Below are positions 7,074 through 15,626 of a stretch of DNA of 31,073 nt, piece after piece. The notes under the pieces were generated by a model. That model searched no databases. It saw nothing but the letters and a program-made list of their open reading frames with translations, and had not been told where the DNA came from. Each line of letters begins with the position of its first letter. The first letter of the stretch is position 1. This DNA comes from a virus, in IMG/VR virus record IMGVR_UViG_3300042991_000086, positions 1-31,073 of that record. One strand, 5' to 3'. The translations under genes were made by a program, and so were the position numbers.

Positions 7074-7786
7074 TATTCAATGTATCCCGACACTCTTAAT
7101 CGTTGGCTAACAAGATAGGTTAGATCATCCCGAATTACTATTTGGAGTTCATCATTGGTCGCGCCATCCAGTCTAAAATACTGACCCGTATCTGTGACCT
7201 TCCACCTGGCCGTAACAAATTCATTGCCAGAGCCGAAAGCGTGATAATTGAAGTCTATCGCCATCGAGGCAAGGTCAATATGAGATTTGATTTCACAATT
7301 AAAAAGCTGCGTGGTTACACCATTGACAGACTTTTGGAATATTATACCATTTGTCAAAGGGACACCGCCATTATTCCCCCACCCAGAAGAATCAAAAGAG
7401 CCTGTATCTTCAATAGTAAGCATCCACCATGCGAATCTGTACACCTCTGTTGGTGGTGGTTTAATTCTGAATATTACGGGAGTAACCGAACCATTCACAT
7501 TCATGTTGATGCTACCAGTCCCATCCCCGACAGTGTCTGCTTGCCTACAGATAATAGTTTTTTGTGCGCCTGTAAGCGTGTTGTTCGAATTATCAACAGT
7601 TACAGTTCCACTAACTGGTTGAGTTGCAGGAAAGTTTGAAACTTCAACAGTTCCACTTACCGGTTGAGTTGCAGGAAAGTTAGAAACTTCGTGCTTCAAT
7701 ATTTGAGGATCAATATCAGTTCCAGCACCAGACGCACTTAAATATTTAGTTGTTCCTGTGGAGTCTTTTACCGTTAAATTAGCCAT
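7073..7786 (-). CDS. Tail fibre-like structural protein with VSNFPATQPVSGTV repeats
   Basis: A 237-residue protein. The N-terminal MANLTVKDSTGTTKYLSASG is followed by a 15-residue repeat, VSNFPATQPVSGTVE, present twice in a row. A divergent third element, VTVDNSNNTLTG, follows. This 'NFPATQPVSGTV' repeat is common in phage fibre and head-decoration proteins. The remaining 160 residues (RFAWWMLTIEDTGSF, FNYHAFGSGNEFV, RLDGATNDELQIVIRDDLTY) form a beta-rich C-terminal domain, probably a jelly-roll-like trimeric tip. It is placed between the larger fibre genes and the BppU-like gene, consistent with a role in the adsorption apparatus. Confidence 0.75.
   Translation of the reverse strand: MANLTVKDSTGTTKYLSASGAGTDIDPQILKHEVSNFPATQPVSGTVEVSNFPATQPVSGTVTVDNSNNTLTGAQKTIICRQADTVGDGTGSINMNVNGSVTPVIFRIKPPPTEVYRFAWWMLTIEDTGSFDSSGWGNNGGVPLTNGIIFQKSVNGVTTQLFNCEIKSHIDLASMAIDFNYHAFGSGNEFVTARWKVTDTGQYFRLDGATNDELQIVIRDDLTYLVSQRLRVSGYIE
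7604..7693 (-). repeat. Two-copy 45-bp in-frame direct repeat
   Basis: GGTTGAGTTGCAGGAAAGTT (+ strand) occurs near 7618 and again near 7663, 45 bp apart, with nearly identical flanks. Each unit encodes VSNFPATQPVSGTV plus one residue in the fibre gene on the - strand. Boundaries are approximate. Confidence 0.8.
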
Positions 7787-8959
7787 TTATATTACCCCTA
7801 TTAAGTAAGAATTATTTACATCATCGAAACTTAACGAATCATCAAATGTAGGCTGTGAACCTGACCGAGTATACCCCCAAACAGCCTCAGCAATCTCATC
7901 TCCGTGAACCAATTTGGAATGATCGACGACAGCAGTCCCCGTAGTATGATCTACTAAATCCCCTGCCCCTGAAATATCCCATCCTCCAGCAGTGATACTG
8001 GAGTCTAATTCGCAATACCCGTTAAAATTTATACTTGAGTAAACGCCGTCAATGTTACGATTGATTATTTTTAAATTTCCCGCCCAATTTCTTATAATCA
8101 ATGGCACAGTTCCATTGGCACAGTCTATCACAACAGATTGGTTAGTGTACGATGCCGAATAACAATTCAAAAGAATGGCCGGAAACACCCCACTCAGTGT
8201 CACGGGAGCTTCAGTGAAAGCACACTCATGAAAAATTCCGCTAAAATAATTTACGCCGTTGACATAACAATCTCTCAATAGACACTCACCGTCAAGGTAT
8301 CCCGATACTTGAATGTCTTTAAATTCACAACGAGTCAACACAGCAGATGATTCAAGAGTAATACTGCTATTGGCCGCGTTTATACCTTTTAAAGTAAACC
8401 CAGTAAGGTCAACATTGGCAATAGTGAAATCGCCAACCACAAATATAGTAGTGAACCCTCTATAGTTAGCAATAATTTTTGCGTCCTGAAGGTTATTCAC
8501 AGGACTCATTGGTGTTCCTATAGGATACACTGTACCCGCAACACCAGTAACATCAACAGTCACAACCCCGTTAAATATCCCATGCTGAATCTCAGCCATT
8601 TGCACTAAGCCAGCAGAGTTATTCGATCTTATCTGTACAGTCGTAAGGTTTGTTCTATCCAGGATATTATTGTTCGAACCAATAAGATTACAAATCCAGG
8701 CCCCACCCGTATCGTCAAAAGTAATCGTGTAAGGTGTAAGGATTTCTATGATCCGGGCATACTCAATGCCGCCCAGAAGAACACTGGTATTATGGTTATG
8801 TGTTTTAGGAAACGCCATCCCGTCCCAGTCATCCTCACGGTCTTTCAAAGCCCGTCTGAATAAGTCGGTATTAAGATCATAAATAACCCCACCAGCCCAA
8901 GTCATGAACGAGTCCGTCTTTGCAATTGTGATTATGCCAGAAGGCCAATCTATATCCAT
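7787..8959 (-). CDS. Tail fibre/spike-like protein with beta-helix region
   Basis: A 390-residue structural protein beginning MDIDWPSGIITIAKTDSFMT. The N-terminal 110 residues (FPKTHNHNTSVLLGGIEYAR, ILTPYTITFDDTGGAWICN) resemble attachment domains seen in other phage fibre proteins. Residues of about 130-330 show short repeating strands typical of a right-handed beta-helix (VVGDFTIANVDLTGFTLKGI, NAANSSITLESSAVLTRCEF, LLRDCYVNGVNYFSGIF). The C-terminal segment contains HGDEIAEAVWGYTRS, a motif often seen at the end of phage structural proteins. It follows a small coiled-coil gene with a TAATG overlap. A receptor-binding role is inferred from fold and context. Confidence 0.75.
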   Translation of the reverse strand: MDIDWPSGIITIAKTDSFMTWAGGVIYDLNTDLFRRALKDREDDWDGMAFPKTHNHNTSVLLGGIEYARIIEILTPYTITFDDTGGAWICNLIGSNNNILDRTNLTTVQIRSNNSAGLVQMAEIQHGIFNGVVTVDVTGVAGTVYPIGTPMSPVNNLQDAKIIANYRGFTTIFVVGDFTIANVDLTGFTLKGINAANSSITLESSAVLTRCEFKDIQVSGYLDGECLLRDCYVNGVNYFSGIFHECAFTEAPVTLSGVFPAILLNCYSASYTNQSVVIDCANGTVPLIIRNWAGNLKIINRNIDGVYSSINFNGYCELDSSITAGGWDISGAGDLVDHTTGTAVVDHSKLVHGDEIAEAVWGYTRSGSQPTFDDSLSFDDVNNSYLIGVI

Positions 8960-9181
8960 TTACCGTACCCCCGCTTCGTAGAGTTGAGCTTGAAGTAAAG
9001 CTACCTTCTGATTGAGACCATTAACCTGTTGAGTAAGTTGAGTAACTGCCATCATTAGGTCTTCCACTCTTTGCGCATCAGCAGATCGCTTGCTCTCAAA
9101 ATGGTTCAAAGCAACAAAGATGGATTCAATGTTTCTTGTGGCAGCAATTACCCGCCCATCATATTCAGAATCATATGCCAT
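8960..9181 (-). CDS. Short coiled-coil protein of the fibre module
   Basis: A 73-residue protein, MAYDSEYDGRVIAATRNIES..., with a long C-terminal heptad region (LMMAVTQLTQQVNGLNQKVA, LLQAQLYEAG). It is probably an oligomeric (trimeric?) connector or chaperone. It overlaps the stop of the giant spike gene (TAATG) and abuts the next fibre gene, so all three are likely made together. I know no named family; the coiled coil is clear from the sequence. Confidence 0.75.
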   Translation of the reverse strand: MAYDSEYDGRVIAATRNIESIFVALNHFESKRSADAQRVEDLMMAVTQLTQQVNGLNQKVALLQAQLYEAGVR

Positions 9182-12100
9182 TATTCGTCACTCAGTAATA
9201 ATGCTGTAAGGGAAACACCGAGTTCTGTATCTATTGTTCCAGAAATTGGGCCTGTTTTATAGTAAGGTGCGGATGTTGATTTTCTGGCCCATCCACTAAC
9301 AGGTTGATCTACAGAGAAAATCTTGTTCATGCTTATCTGTCCATTCGCATCGGTTGTTCCGTACAATGCTGTCCAAGTAGAAGTTATTGTTCCCGTTGGA
9401 TTACTCCCTGGTGCGCTTCCCATTGTGTAGGTGTACTGGTCAACGGACGTTACTACTATCGCATAGACCCCATTATTTGCGTCAAGAGAAGCATCATCAA
9501 TGAGAACTTTATCATCTGTCAACATCCCATGGGCAGTGTGCGCTACGGTTGCGGTCGTCCCTGAATTGGTAATAGTTACCGTTTCTTGATAAGGAAGATC
9601 ACCTGTTGCGTCCTTGGCATAAAGAGCTACTGCCGCACTTGATATTGGAGTACCTGTATCTGTTGTGACGGTAATGGTTACATCCACACCAGGGTCAAGC
9701 GGGTAAAGATCAGCCCCCTGCGCTGCCGCCGTGGTAAGTGTGTCTATCCGCAAATACGTTATCGGCGTAGTATTGGCCGTGGTAGTGGTAATCCTGATTT
9801 TGAGTTTGAACCCGACAGTAGAATCAACCGTCAAGGTCGATAGATTTGCCCCGTTCAATGTTGACCACGAGCCGCTATATCCTGACCCCGTATCGGCCTG
9901 GAACTCAAGAGAGTAATTGCCAATCGTCCCACCACTCATAACAGCAGCAGTATTGACAAACCCCGTATGCCCCTTGGCAAAGTATGGCATCTCCCAGATA
10001 CATTGGTTGCCGACCACAGCCATTAGCAACCCACCCGAAGAGTTGAATTTCGCCGTGCCTGAGACCATTGTAAACTGACTTGTCGTCTCGGTCGTTGGTT
10101 CGTTGAAGCAGAGCAGTTGCCGCCCATAAGTGGCTGACATAAAGAAGTCAACAAAATGCGTCCCATACACAGACGCTTGACCAGTGGTACTGTTTATTTC
10201 CTGGCACCCTCTGATTGTAGCGTTCAAAACTGCGTGGCTAATATTAAGGATTGTTTTATTTGAATAAACATACATTCCCGCCATAACTTGTTCATAGAGC
10301 ATTCCCTTGTCAGAGTTGGTAAAAGAATAAGGAGCCGACCGGCATTTATCAAGGAAGCATCTCTGTGCCTTTATATCTCTATTATTCCCGCCAGTGTTGA
10401 ACACATAGTTACACCCATAGGCATTTGGCACCCAGGTTCCGCCGGACAGTGGCGCGTTGTAAGTCCCTATATTCCTGAATTTCACGTTGGAAACCGCTGT
10501 CGCCATAACAACATAGGCAGAGGGGTGGCAGTCCGGTATCGTGCCATTAAATCCAAATGTTACCCCATCAATTATGCAGTCATAACAACCCTGATTAATT
10601 AAAATAGCACCAGATGCGGTCGTTATATTCGTTCGTCCATTGTATCGGTCACAATAATCAAAATTAGTAACAGATACCTTTGATGAAACCGACTCCACAC
10701 GATTGTTAATGCCTCGGCAGTTGTTAAAAGTGATATTATCACTGTAAGCAACATAGTAAGGGAGACCAGTATTTCGTACATACTGAATGATTCCCCCCTG
10801 AACGCCATCAAGGGTCATGTCTTTGCAATAACCAATGTAAATAGCGTGGTCTGATGCGCCAGGGACATTTCCACGCTCGAACCGACTTCTTTTTATCAGA
10901 CCACCGGCAAAGTTTGAGGCCATACTAAGTGTGTAAGTATCAAGCGCCGAGTACATCCCCACCGTCAGTCCCTCTACATCAAGGGCTGTTGCTGTCTCAT
11001 TGATAATAGTAGTATCAAAGATGAGGCAGTTTTTCAGCCGCAACGAGTACGCCTGACCAAAGTTGAAATACCCACTTGTGCAGTACAGGTATTCAAGATC
11101 AATCGCACCTGCCGATGTTGTTGCCCACTCAGGACGAGTTCCTAATGTCGCATTGGGGGCCGTATTTGTTGCTCTTGCTGCCGTGGCAACCTCTGCCAGG
11201 ATGATATTGGGAATCCAGACCTTGCAACCAGCGGGGGCAGTATGCCCGATAGTCCGCTTCATCGTCACATTGCTTGACGCTATCACTGCCGAATGGGCAA
11301 AATTAATTCGGTAGTTATTGGCATCGACAACGGTCTTGATCGTGTACTGTCCGTCATCCCCTGCACCACTGGTAAAATCAAGATAAATTTTATTACCAAC
11401 TGCTAAACCGTGGCCCGTGAAAGTGATTGTCAGAGAATGAAGCACCGAGACATTGCCACTGGTAATCGCTACTATTGAAGGGTACTTAATGGCGTAGGTG
11501 GTATAGGCAATATAGATTTCATACGTCCCATCAACTCCTGTACCTGAAGTAAAGGCACAATAAACTTGCTCTCCGAGATTCTGGAGATGCGAGGCAAAGG
11601 TAATGGTTATTCCAGGCCTTGATGTTACATTGCCAGCAGTGCCAGAACCAGTCAGATCAACCGTGAAATGGTATGGGCTGATAACGGTAACAGCGTAAAT
11701 CCCATCATAGGCCGTGGCCCCACCAGAGGTGAAATCAAGGCCGGTTTGTTGACCCGTCTCAAGAGTATGTCCGGAGGCGTAGTAACAGGTTACTTTATTG
11801 TCTATCCAGGTGTAGGTACACGACTGAGATATACCAGCATAGGTTGACGCCTGGGCGGCAAGGGAGGCATAGGTGGAAATCTGCTCATACGCCTCACCCA
11901 TCTGCATAATGCCACCGGCAATGGCCTTAAGGAATTGCTGCCGCTTGTCCGTATCCCCGAAAGCCTCGCCAATATGTTGATGCGCCCATCCATTCGTAGA
12001 GCCATTCAGCGCAGGCCAGGCGGTATAATCATCATCCGTGTCAGCTGAACCAGATGAATTTTCCACAAACGCTCCAGGCGCAAACTGCACCGTGGAGCCA

Positions 12101-12654
12101 TTCGTCGGAATCTGAAACTGCTGGCCGACTGTCCCGTCTGTAGTCCCAAGGTAAAAACGCCCACCTCTGGATGAGTGTTTTCCGAGCCTCGGAGTGGTAA
12201 AGTTGGCCGCTGCATCAGCTGCAATCTCCATCCAGCTCAACACATCGGCACCTGTGGCGTATGCGTTGACTCCAGACAATATCCCAGCCGCAAAAGCACC
12301 ACCTGTTACCTCACGGAACTTGATAAATCCCGATATTGGCATCATTGCTCCAACAGCAGTAGGAGCGACAGTCTTCGAGGCCCAAACCCCTAAAAGATAG
12401 CCACTCACCCCGCCTTGCGTAACAGACGTGCCGATAGCAGGGACAAGGCCAGCTCCAGTGTTAAAATCAACCTGCCGGATATTCTGGCCGTCCCAGATAA
12501 TCTCACCCTCAGTAATCGTCTGCGAACCGATACTCCCTGTCATGGATGCCGGAGCGTTGGCATGGACGCGGGTGTCTGTGCGTGTTGTCAAACTTGCCGT
12601 GGCACCATTGATCGTCATCGGCTCGCCAGCAGTACGGGCAGTACCACCGTCCAA
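9181..12654 (-). CDS. Giant tail spike/fibre protein with beta-helix and repeated modules
   Basis: About 1157 residues from the first conventional start (TTG 12654). The frame continues upstream to 12681 and reads (I)ANITVASFLDGG, where an ATC stands 6 nt after a strong Shine-Dalgarno GGGGAGGTG (12686-12694). The true start may be there; see findings. Three consecutive modules of about 55-60 residues (centred on TGLDFTSGGATAYDGIYAV, YCAFTSGTGVDGTYEIY and YLDFTSGAGDDGQYTIKTVV) occur at about residues 285-460, and a divergent fourth (NNGVYAIVVTSVDQYTYTMG) lies near the C-terminus. Between them is a long stretch of short strands (KDMTLDGVQGGIIQYVRNTG, NITFNNCRGINN, VSVTNFDYCDRYN) typical of a right-handed beta-helix spike. 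An Ig-like module follows (VDVTITVTTDTGTPISSAAV). It probably binds or degrades a surface polysaccharide; no catalytic residues can be named. Confidence 0.8.
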   Translation of the reverse strand: MDGGTARTAGEPMTINGATASLTTRTDTRVHANAPASMTGSIGSQTITEGEIIWDGQNIRQVDFNTGAGLVPAIGTSVTQGGVSGYLLGVWASKTVAPTAVGAMMPISGFIKFREVTGGAFAAGILSGVNAYATGADVLSWMEIAADAAANFTTPRLGKHSSRGGRFYLGTTDGTVGQQFQIPTNGSTVQFAPGAFVENSSGSADTDDDYTAWPALNGSTNGWAHQHIGEAFGDTDKRQQFLKAIAGGIMQMGEAYEQISTYASLAAQASTYAGISQSCTYTWIDNKVTCYYASGHTLETGQQTGLDFTSGGATAYDGIYAVTVISPYHFTVDLTGSGTAGNVTSRPGITITFASHLQNLGEQVYCAFTSGTGVDGTYEIYIAYTTYAIKYPSIVAITSGNVSVLHSLTITFTGHGLAVGNKIYLDFTSGAGDDGQYTIKTVVDANNYRINFAHSAVIASSNVTMKRTIGHTAPAGCKVWIPNIILAEVATAARATNTAPNATLGTRPEWATTSAGAIDLEYLYCTSGYFNFGQAYSLRLKNCLIFDTTIINETATALDVEGLTVGMYSALDTYTLSMASNFAGGLIKRSRFERGNVPGASDHAIYIGYCKDMTLDGVQGGIIQYVRNTGLPYYVAYSDNITFNNCRGINNRVESVSSKVSVTNFDYCDRYNGRTNITTASGAILINQGCYDCIIDGVTFGFNGTIPDCHPSAYVVMATAVSNVKFRNIGTYNAPLSGGTWVPNAYGCNYVFNTGGNNRDIKAQRCFLDKCRSAPYSFTNSDKGMLYEQVMAGMYVYSNKTILNISHAVLNATIRGCQEINSTTGQASVYGTHFVDFFMSATYGRQLLCFNEPTTETTSQFTMVSGTAKFNSSGGLLMAVVGNQCIWEMPYFAKGHTGFVNTAAVMSGGTIGNYSLEFQADTGSGYSGSWSTLNGANLSTLTVDSTVGFKLKIRITTTTANTTPITYLRIDTLTTAAAQGADLYPLDPGVDVTITVTTDTGTPISSAAVALYAKDATGDLPYQETVTITNSGTTATVAHTAHGMLTDDKVLIDDASLDANNGVYAIVVTSVDQYTYTMGSAPGSNPTGTITSTWTALYGTTDANGQISMNKIFSVDQPVSGWARKSTSAPYYKTGPISGTIDTELGVSLTALLLSDE

Positions 12655-12668
12655 AAAAGATGCTACCG

Positions 12669-13424
12669 TTATATTTGCGATGACACACCTCCCCGGCTAA
12701 AGGTATAGCCATGAACAGTTTTTAATCTTCCAGAAAGGTGTTTATGAATGGTAGCCTTGTGTGCCATGATTGCGCCAGCAGCTTGTTTCACAGAATCAAA
12801 AATGACACCATCACTCCTTAAAAGTTTTATGCTTTTACGAGGCAATAGAACTCCAGTTTTAGAAGCGGATATTTTGGCTTTGGTTTCTTCTGATAAAGGT
12901 ATTCCCTTGTTCCATCCAGGCCTTCCTATACTTGCCATTCTTGCCTTTTCTCTATCAAGCGCAGACGGCCTATGCCCACACGCTTTCATTGCAACGCTTT
13001 GCCTATGGCGTGTCTCTTCACTTCGTTTTTGGCCTAAAACTGCCTGCCGCCGTTTTTCAACCACCTCACGCGGGTGTACCTTTCCTTGCTGCGCTTTTGA
13101 TAGCCGTTCCCTCGTTGATTCAGATACAAAAGTTGGTGCATTTCCACCAGAGTTCAGGTTATAGCCATTCGGAGTGAGTGTGTTCATTTCCCTAATCCAA
13201 TGAACCTCCCGGTTGTTAAGTTCACACCGTGGACACTCTTCAAGGACTGTAAAATTGAACGATTCTACTCCATACTTCTTGATCACAAACACAATAGCTG
13301 AACGCCCAAGTTCTTTCAGCCTCTTATGCGCCGCCCATCTTCTCTTAATATCAACTGACTGACCCACATAGCACTTTCCATTAGTGGTGTTTTTTATGCA
13401 ATATATACCGGTTATGTTCGCCAT
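12669..13424 (-). CDS. GIY-YIG homing endonuclease with NUMOD3 and HTH modules
   Basis: A 251-residue free-standing homing endonuclease. The N-terminal nuclease domain has GIY (residues 6-8) and YVG (19-21), Arg in RRW (28-29) and the catalytic Glu in NREVHWI (E73), followed by NGYNLNSGGN. The linker carries NUMOD3-type elements (SEETRHRQSVAMK and GRPGWNKGIPLSEETKAKIS). The end (FDSVKQAAGAIMAHKATIHK, then HLSGRLKTVHGYTF) is an IENR1/NUMOD1-like helix-turn-helix. Such enzymes cut a cognate gene lacking the insertion and spread by repair. The gene lies between two structural genes: its ATG follows the upstream stop as TAAATG, and its last codons cover the Shine-Dalgarno sequence of the spike gene. 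Codons and role mark it as a mobile passenger. Confidence 0.93.
   Translation of the reverse strand: MANITGIYCIKNTTNGKCYVGQSVDIKRRWAAHKRLKELGRSAIVFVIKKYGVESFNFTVLEECPRCELNNREVHWIREMNTLTPNGYNLNSGGNAPTFVSESTRERLSKAQQGKVHPREVVEKRRQAVLGQKRSEETRHRQSVAMKACGHRPSALDREKARMASIGRPGWNKGIPLSEETKAKISASKTGVLLPRKSIKLLRSDGVIFDSVKQAAGAIMAHKATIHKHLSGRLKTVHGYTFSRGGVSSQI
12679..12694 (-). promoter_or_regulatory. Strong Shine-Dalgarno followed by ATC where the spike gene should start
   Basis: On the - strand GGGGAGGTG (12694-12686) is followed, 6 nt after its GGAGG core, by ATC (12681-12679) in the frame of the spike protein. The next codons read ANITV, like the MANLTV start of the fibre gene at 7786. This looks like a complete initiation site whose ATG has become ATC. 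Confidence 0.6.
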
Positions 13425-15164
13425 TTATTCGTCCGATTGCCGAAGTACGGAAATTGAACCGCCAGCAGAGCCGAAAGTCCCAGTTCCCTCAAACGTCTTA
13501 ATAGGCGTAGCCTTCCCATCTCGAATACGCCCAAACAAAGAACGATCCGAATGATAAGTTGCGGAATAGCTAAGGGCGGTAGCATCAGCCAGCATGTCGA
13601 TGTAGCTGATATAAACGTCATTGTCGACTGCCGCCGTAGGACAACCAGAACAACCGGTGAAGGTAATTGTAGAAGCCTGAACAGTGAACCCCGTATAAGG
13701 GATTCGGTAATAGATACCATCATCACCTTCAACCCGAATTGTCCCTGTAGTCGGTGTATCTGTAGCAGACTGTGTGCCAGTCCCAGGAGTTTCTGTTCCC
13801 ACCTTTGTGACAACAGAAACTGAAGCTCCGGTAATAGCTGTATTCAGCAAGAACTGACCAGAGTCAATATCGGTGCTTCCAGCGTTCTTCAATCCAAGAA
13901 GAACGTAATCTTCTGTAGAAACAACACCATTTACATAAAATATCTGATTGTTAGGCGGATTCCTCTGCACGTTATCAAGGGCTGTGATCTTGTCATTACT
14001 GGTAAGATCGTCAGTCTCAACGCCAAAGCCATAGCCACCAAGAAGAGCAGAACCAGTTGACTGTCCACAAGATGGGAAGCTCAGTGTCCGCTCTGTCATT
14101 GTTGAGATGGTAGCAGAAGCCGCATCCGGTACCGTCTGTGAGATGGTGTTGGTAGCAACAGGTGGCGCACCGGTGAGCATCTGTACCCACATAACACCTG
14201 AGCCATCATCCGCCAAAATCTGTGCAGTGCCCCCACTGCTGAATGTTACAGGATTGCTGTCATCAAAGACACCTGTGAGAGAAGCATAGGCAACTTGATG
14301 AGTGACGCCCCGGAACAATTCGCCGTTTAGTCCATAAACCGTAGAGGCTGATGCTTGCCTCTGAAGCCATTTGATCCGCTCATAGAAATTATTTATCGAG
14401 CGAGTCGGTTTATTGACATTCCACTTTGAGTAGTAATATTCGTTGACTGTATTAGCGTCAATATCAATGGCATTATACCCTTCCGTGGTCAGGGTAATAT
14501 CTGTCCATGTTGCTACTGTGGCCTCAGCAGTGAGGTTATTATTGTCAGCCGCATAGTTCAGGGCAATAACATTGTTACCGCGAGCAGAGCCGTTTACAAG
14601 GAACTCTGAATAAGTGTATCCAAAAACACGTGTTTGTCCAAGAACCCTTCTCAGGTCAGTATCAGTTCCAGAGCTTCGTACTTTCAGCAAGAAACGGGAC
14701 GCAATTCCTTTTGTAAGATCACGATTCAATCCCTTAGTCGTTTCACCACTGGGGACGGTATTCCAAAAGTCATTGGCAACAACCGCCCCATTCTGCACAA
14801 CCTGAAGATCGCAACCCTCACCAGCAATCAGGGCAAAACCATCATAAATATCATCGCCGCTGTTCATAATGACCGAACAATCATAAAGATGTTCAATCAG
14901 CGTCTCAGTGAGGGTATATCCATTCAACATCTGGATAATCTGGTCGATACCATTTCTCTGAGATGGCGTCAACTTCGTCATATCCATATAGTCGCCGGAA
15001 GACCCAGAAGCCTGCGCATCATCCGCCAAGCTCCCCAACCATCTATGCAGATAAATACCTGTATAATATCCCGCTGCTGCTACTCCATGGGCAGTCCCAA
15101 CATAGGTGATAACCTTCGTTGCTTTATCTACCGTCACGTCTGCCGCGATGTCTTCGTAAGCCAT
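13425..15164 (-). CDS. Large phage structural protein (fibre/appendage)
   Basis: A 579-residue protein starting MAYEDIAADVTVDKATKVIT. The N-terminal half is alpha/beta (LTPSQRNGIDQIIQMLNGYT, IASRFLLKVRSSGTDTDLR, VLGQTRVFGYTYSEFLVNGS, INNFYERIKWLQRQAS). The C-terminal half is beta-rich and Thr/Gly/Ser-rich. It contains a linker ETPGTGTQSATDTPTTG, a strand region (IYYRIPYTGFTVQASTITF) and a CSGC motif. It ends ISVLRQSDE, similar to the LLLSDE end of the spike protein. It resembles large virion proteins found after the lysis genes in other siphophages, but I cannot assign a named family. It is read just before the homing endonuclease gene and presumably belongs to the adsorption apparatus. Confidence 0.7.
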   Translation of the reverse strand: MAYEDIAADVTVDKATKVITYVGTAHGVAAAGYYTGIYLHRWLGSLADDAQASGSSGDYMDMTKLTPSQRNGIDQIIQMLNGYTLTETLIEHLYDCSVIMNSGDDIYDGFALIAGEGCDLQVVQNGAVVANDFWNTVPSGETTKGLNRDLTKGIASRFLLKVRSSGTDTDLRRVLGQTRVFGYTYSEFLVNGSARGNNVIALNYAADNNNLTAEATVATWTDITLTTEGYNAIDIDANTVNEYYYSKWNVNKPTRSINNFYERIKWLQRQASASTVYGLNGELFRGVTHQVAYASLTGVFDDSNPVTFSSGGTAQILADDGSGVMWVQMLTGAPPVATNTISQTVPDAASATISTMTERTLSFPSCGQSTGSALLGGYGFGVETDDLTSNDKITALDNVQRNPPNNQIFYVNGVVSTEDYVLLGLKNAGSTDIDSGQFLLNTAITGASVSVVTKVGTETPGTGTQSATDTPTTGTIRVEGDDGIYYRIPYTGFTVQASTITFTGCSGCPTAAVDNDVYISYIDMLADATALSYSATYHSDRSLFGRIRDGKATPIKTFEGTGTFGSAGGSISVLRQSDE

Positions 15165-15176
15165 TTGTTTTTCTCC

Positions 15177-15626
15177 TTATGCGTAAGTGGTATAATTCCT
15201 TACATACTGATCCACTGTAGCCTTCCCCAACTCAGTGTTCCAGTATTTTTTATAATATTTCGCCTGTAATACCAGACCTTCTGGTATTGCTTCTTTTATA
15301 CGACGATAAAAGATGCGGGCCATTATTATCTGGTATATGAGATTGCCCTCCAGATGCATCGGATTAGGGCTAAACACGCCGGATATTATACCGATAAGAT
15401 CAACCAAATCTTTTCTGACAATGTAATCCCATAAATCTGTTTCGGTGGCCGGTTCCATCTGGAAAACCCCTTTTGCCGGGCCATTAATCTGGGCTATGTA
15501 TTTGCCCAGACAACTTTCCTGTGCCGCCGTGCCCATCAGCAAGTCCTCTGCTTCTTGTGACCATAAATCATGGGGTTGAAGAACACGTTTTATCAAACTT
15601 CTTAGTTGGTTTTTTTCTATTGTCAT
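15177..15626 (-). CDS. Putative endolysin (lytic transglycosylase-like)
   Basis: A 149-residue protein. The segment LLMGTAAQESCLGKYIAQIN, GPAKGVFQMEPAT, then DLWDYI is the lysozyme-like/SLT signature: catalytic Glu (E37) in 'AAQES' followed by the 'GvfQmeP.T' substrate-groove motif. The C-terminal part (IMARIFYRRIKEAIPEG, YYKKYWNTELGKATVDQYVR) matches the rest of this phage family. It would cleave peptidoglycan glycan strands during lysis. There is no N-terminal signal peptide, so release through the holin encoded upstream in the same operon is expected. It overlaps the preceding zinc-ribbon gene by ATGA. An alternative is a virion-associated wall hydrolase. Confidence 0.75.
   Translation of the reverse strand: MTIEKNQLRSLIKRVLQPHDLWSQEAEDLLMGTAAQESCLGKYIAQINGPAKGVFQMEPATETDLWDYIVRKDLVDLIGIISGVFSPNPMHLEGNLIYQIIMARIFYRRIKEAIPEGLVLQAKYYKKYWNTELGKATVDQYVRNYTTYA

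Noticed and set aside
6467-15164. Diversity-generating retroelement acting on the fibre genes
   Set aside because: No reverse transcriptase, accessory gene or template/variable repeat pair was seen anywhere in the window.
14634-15269. 211-aa + strand frame opposite the 579-aa structural gene
   Set aside because: Antisense shadow spanning two real genes.
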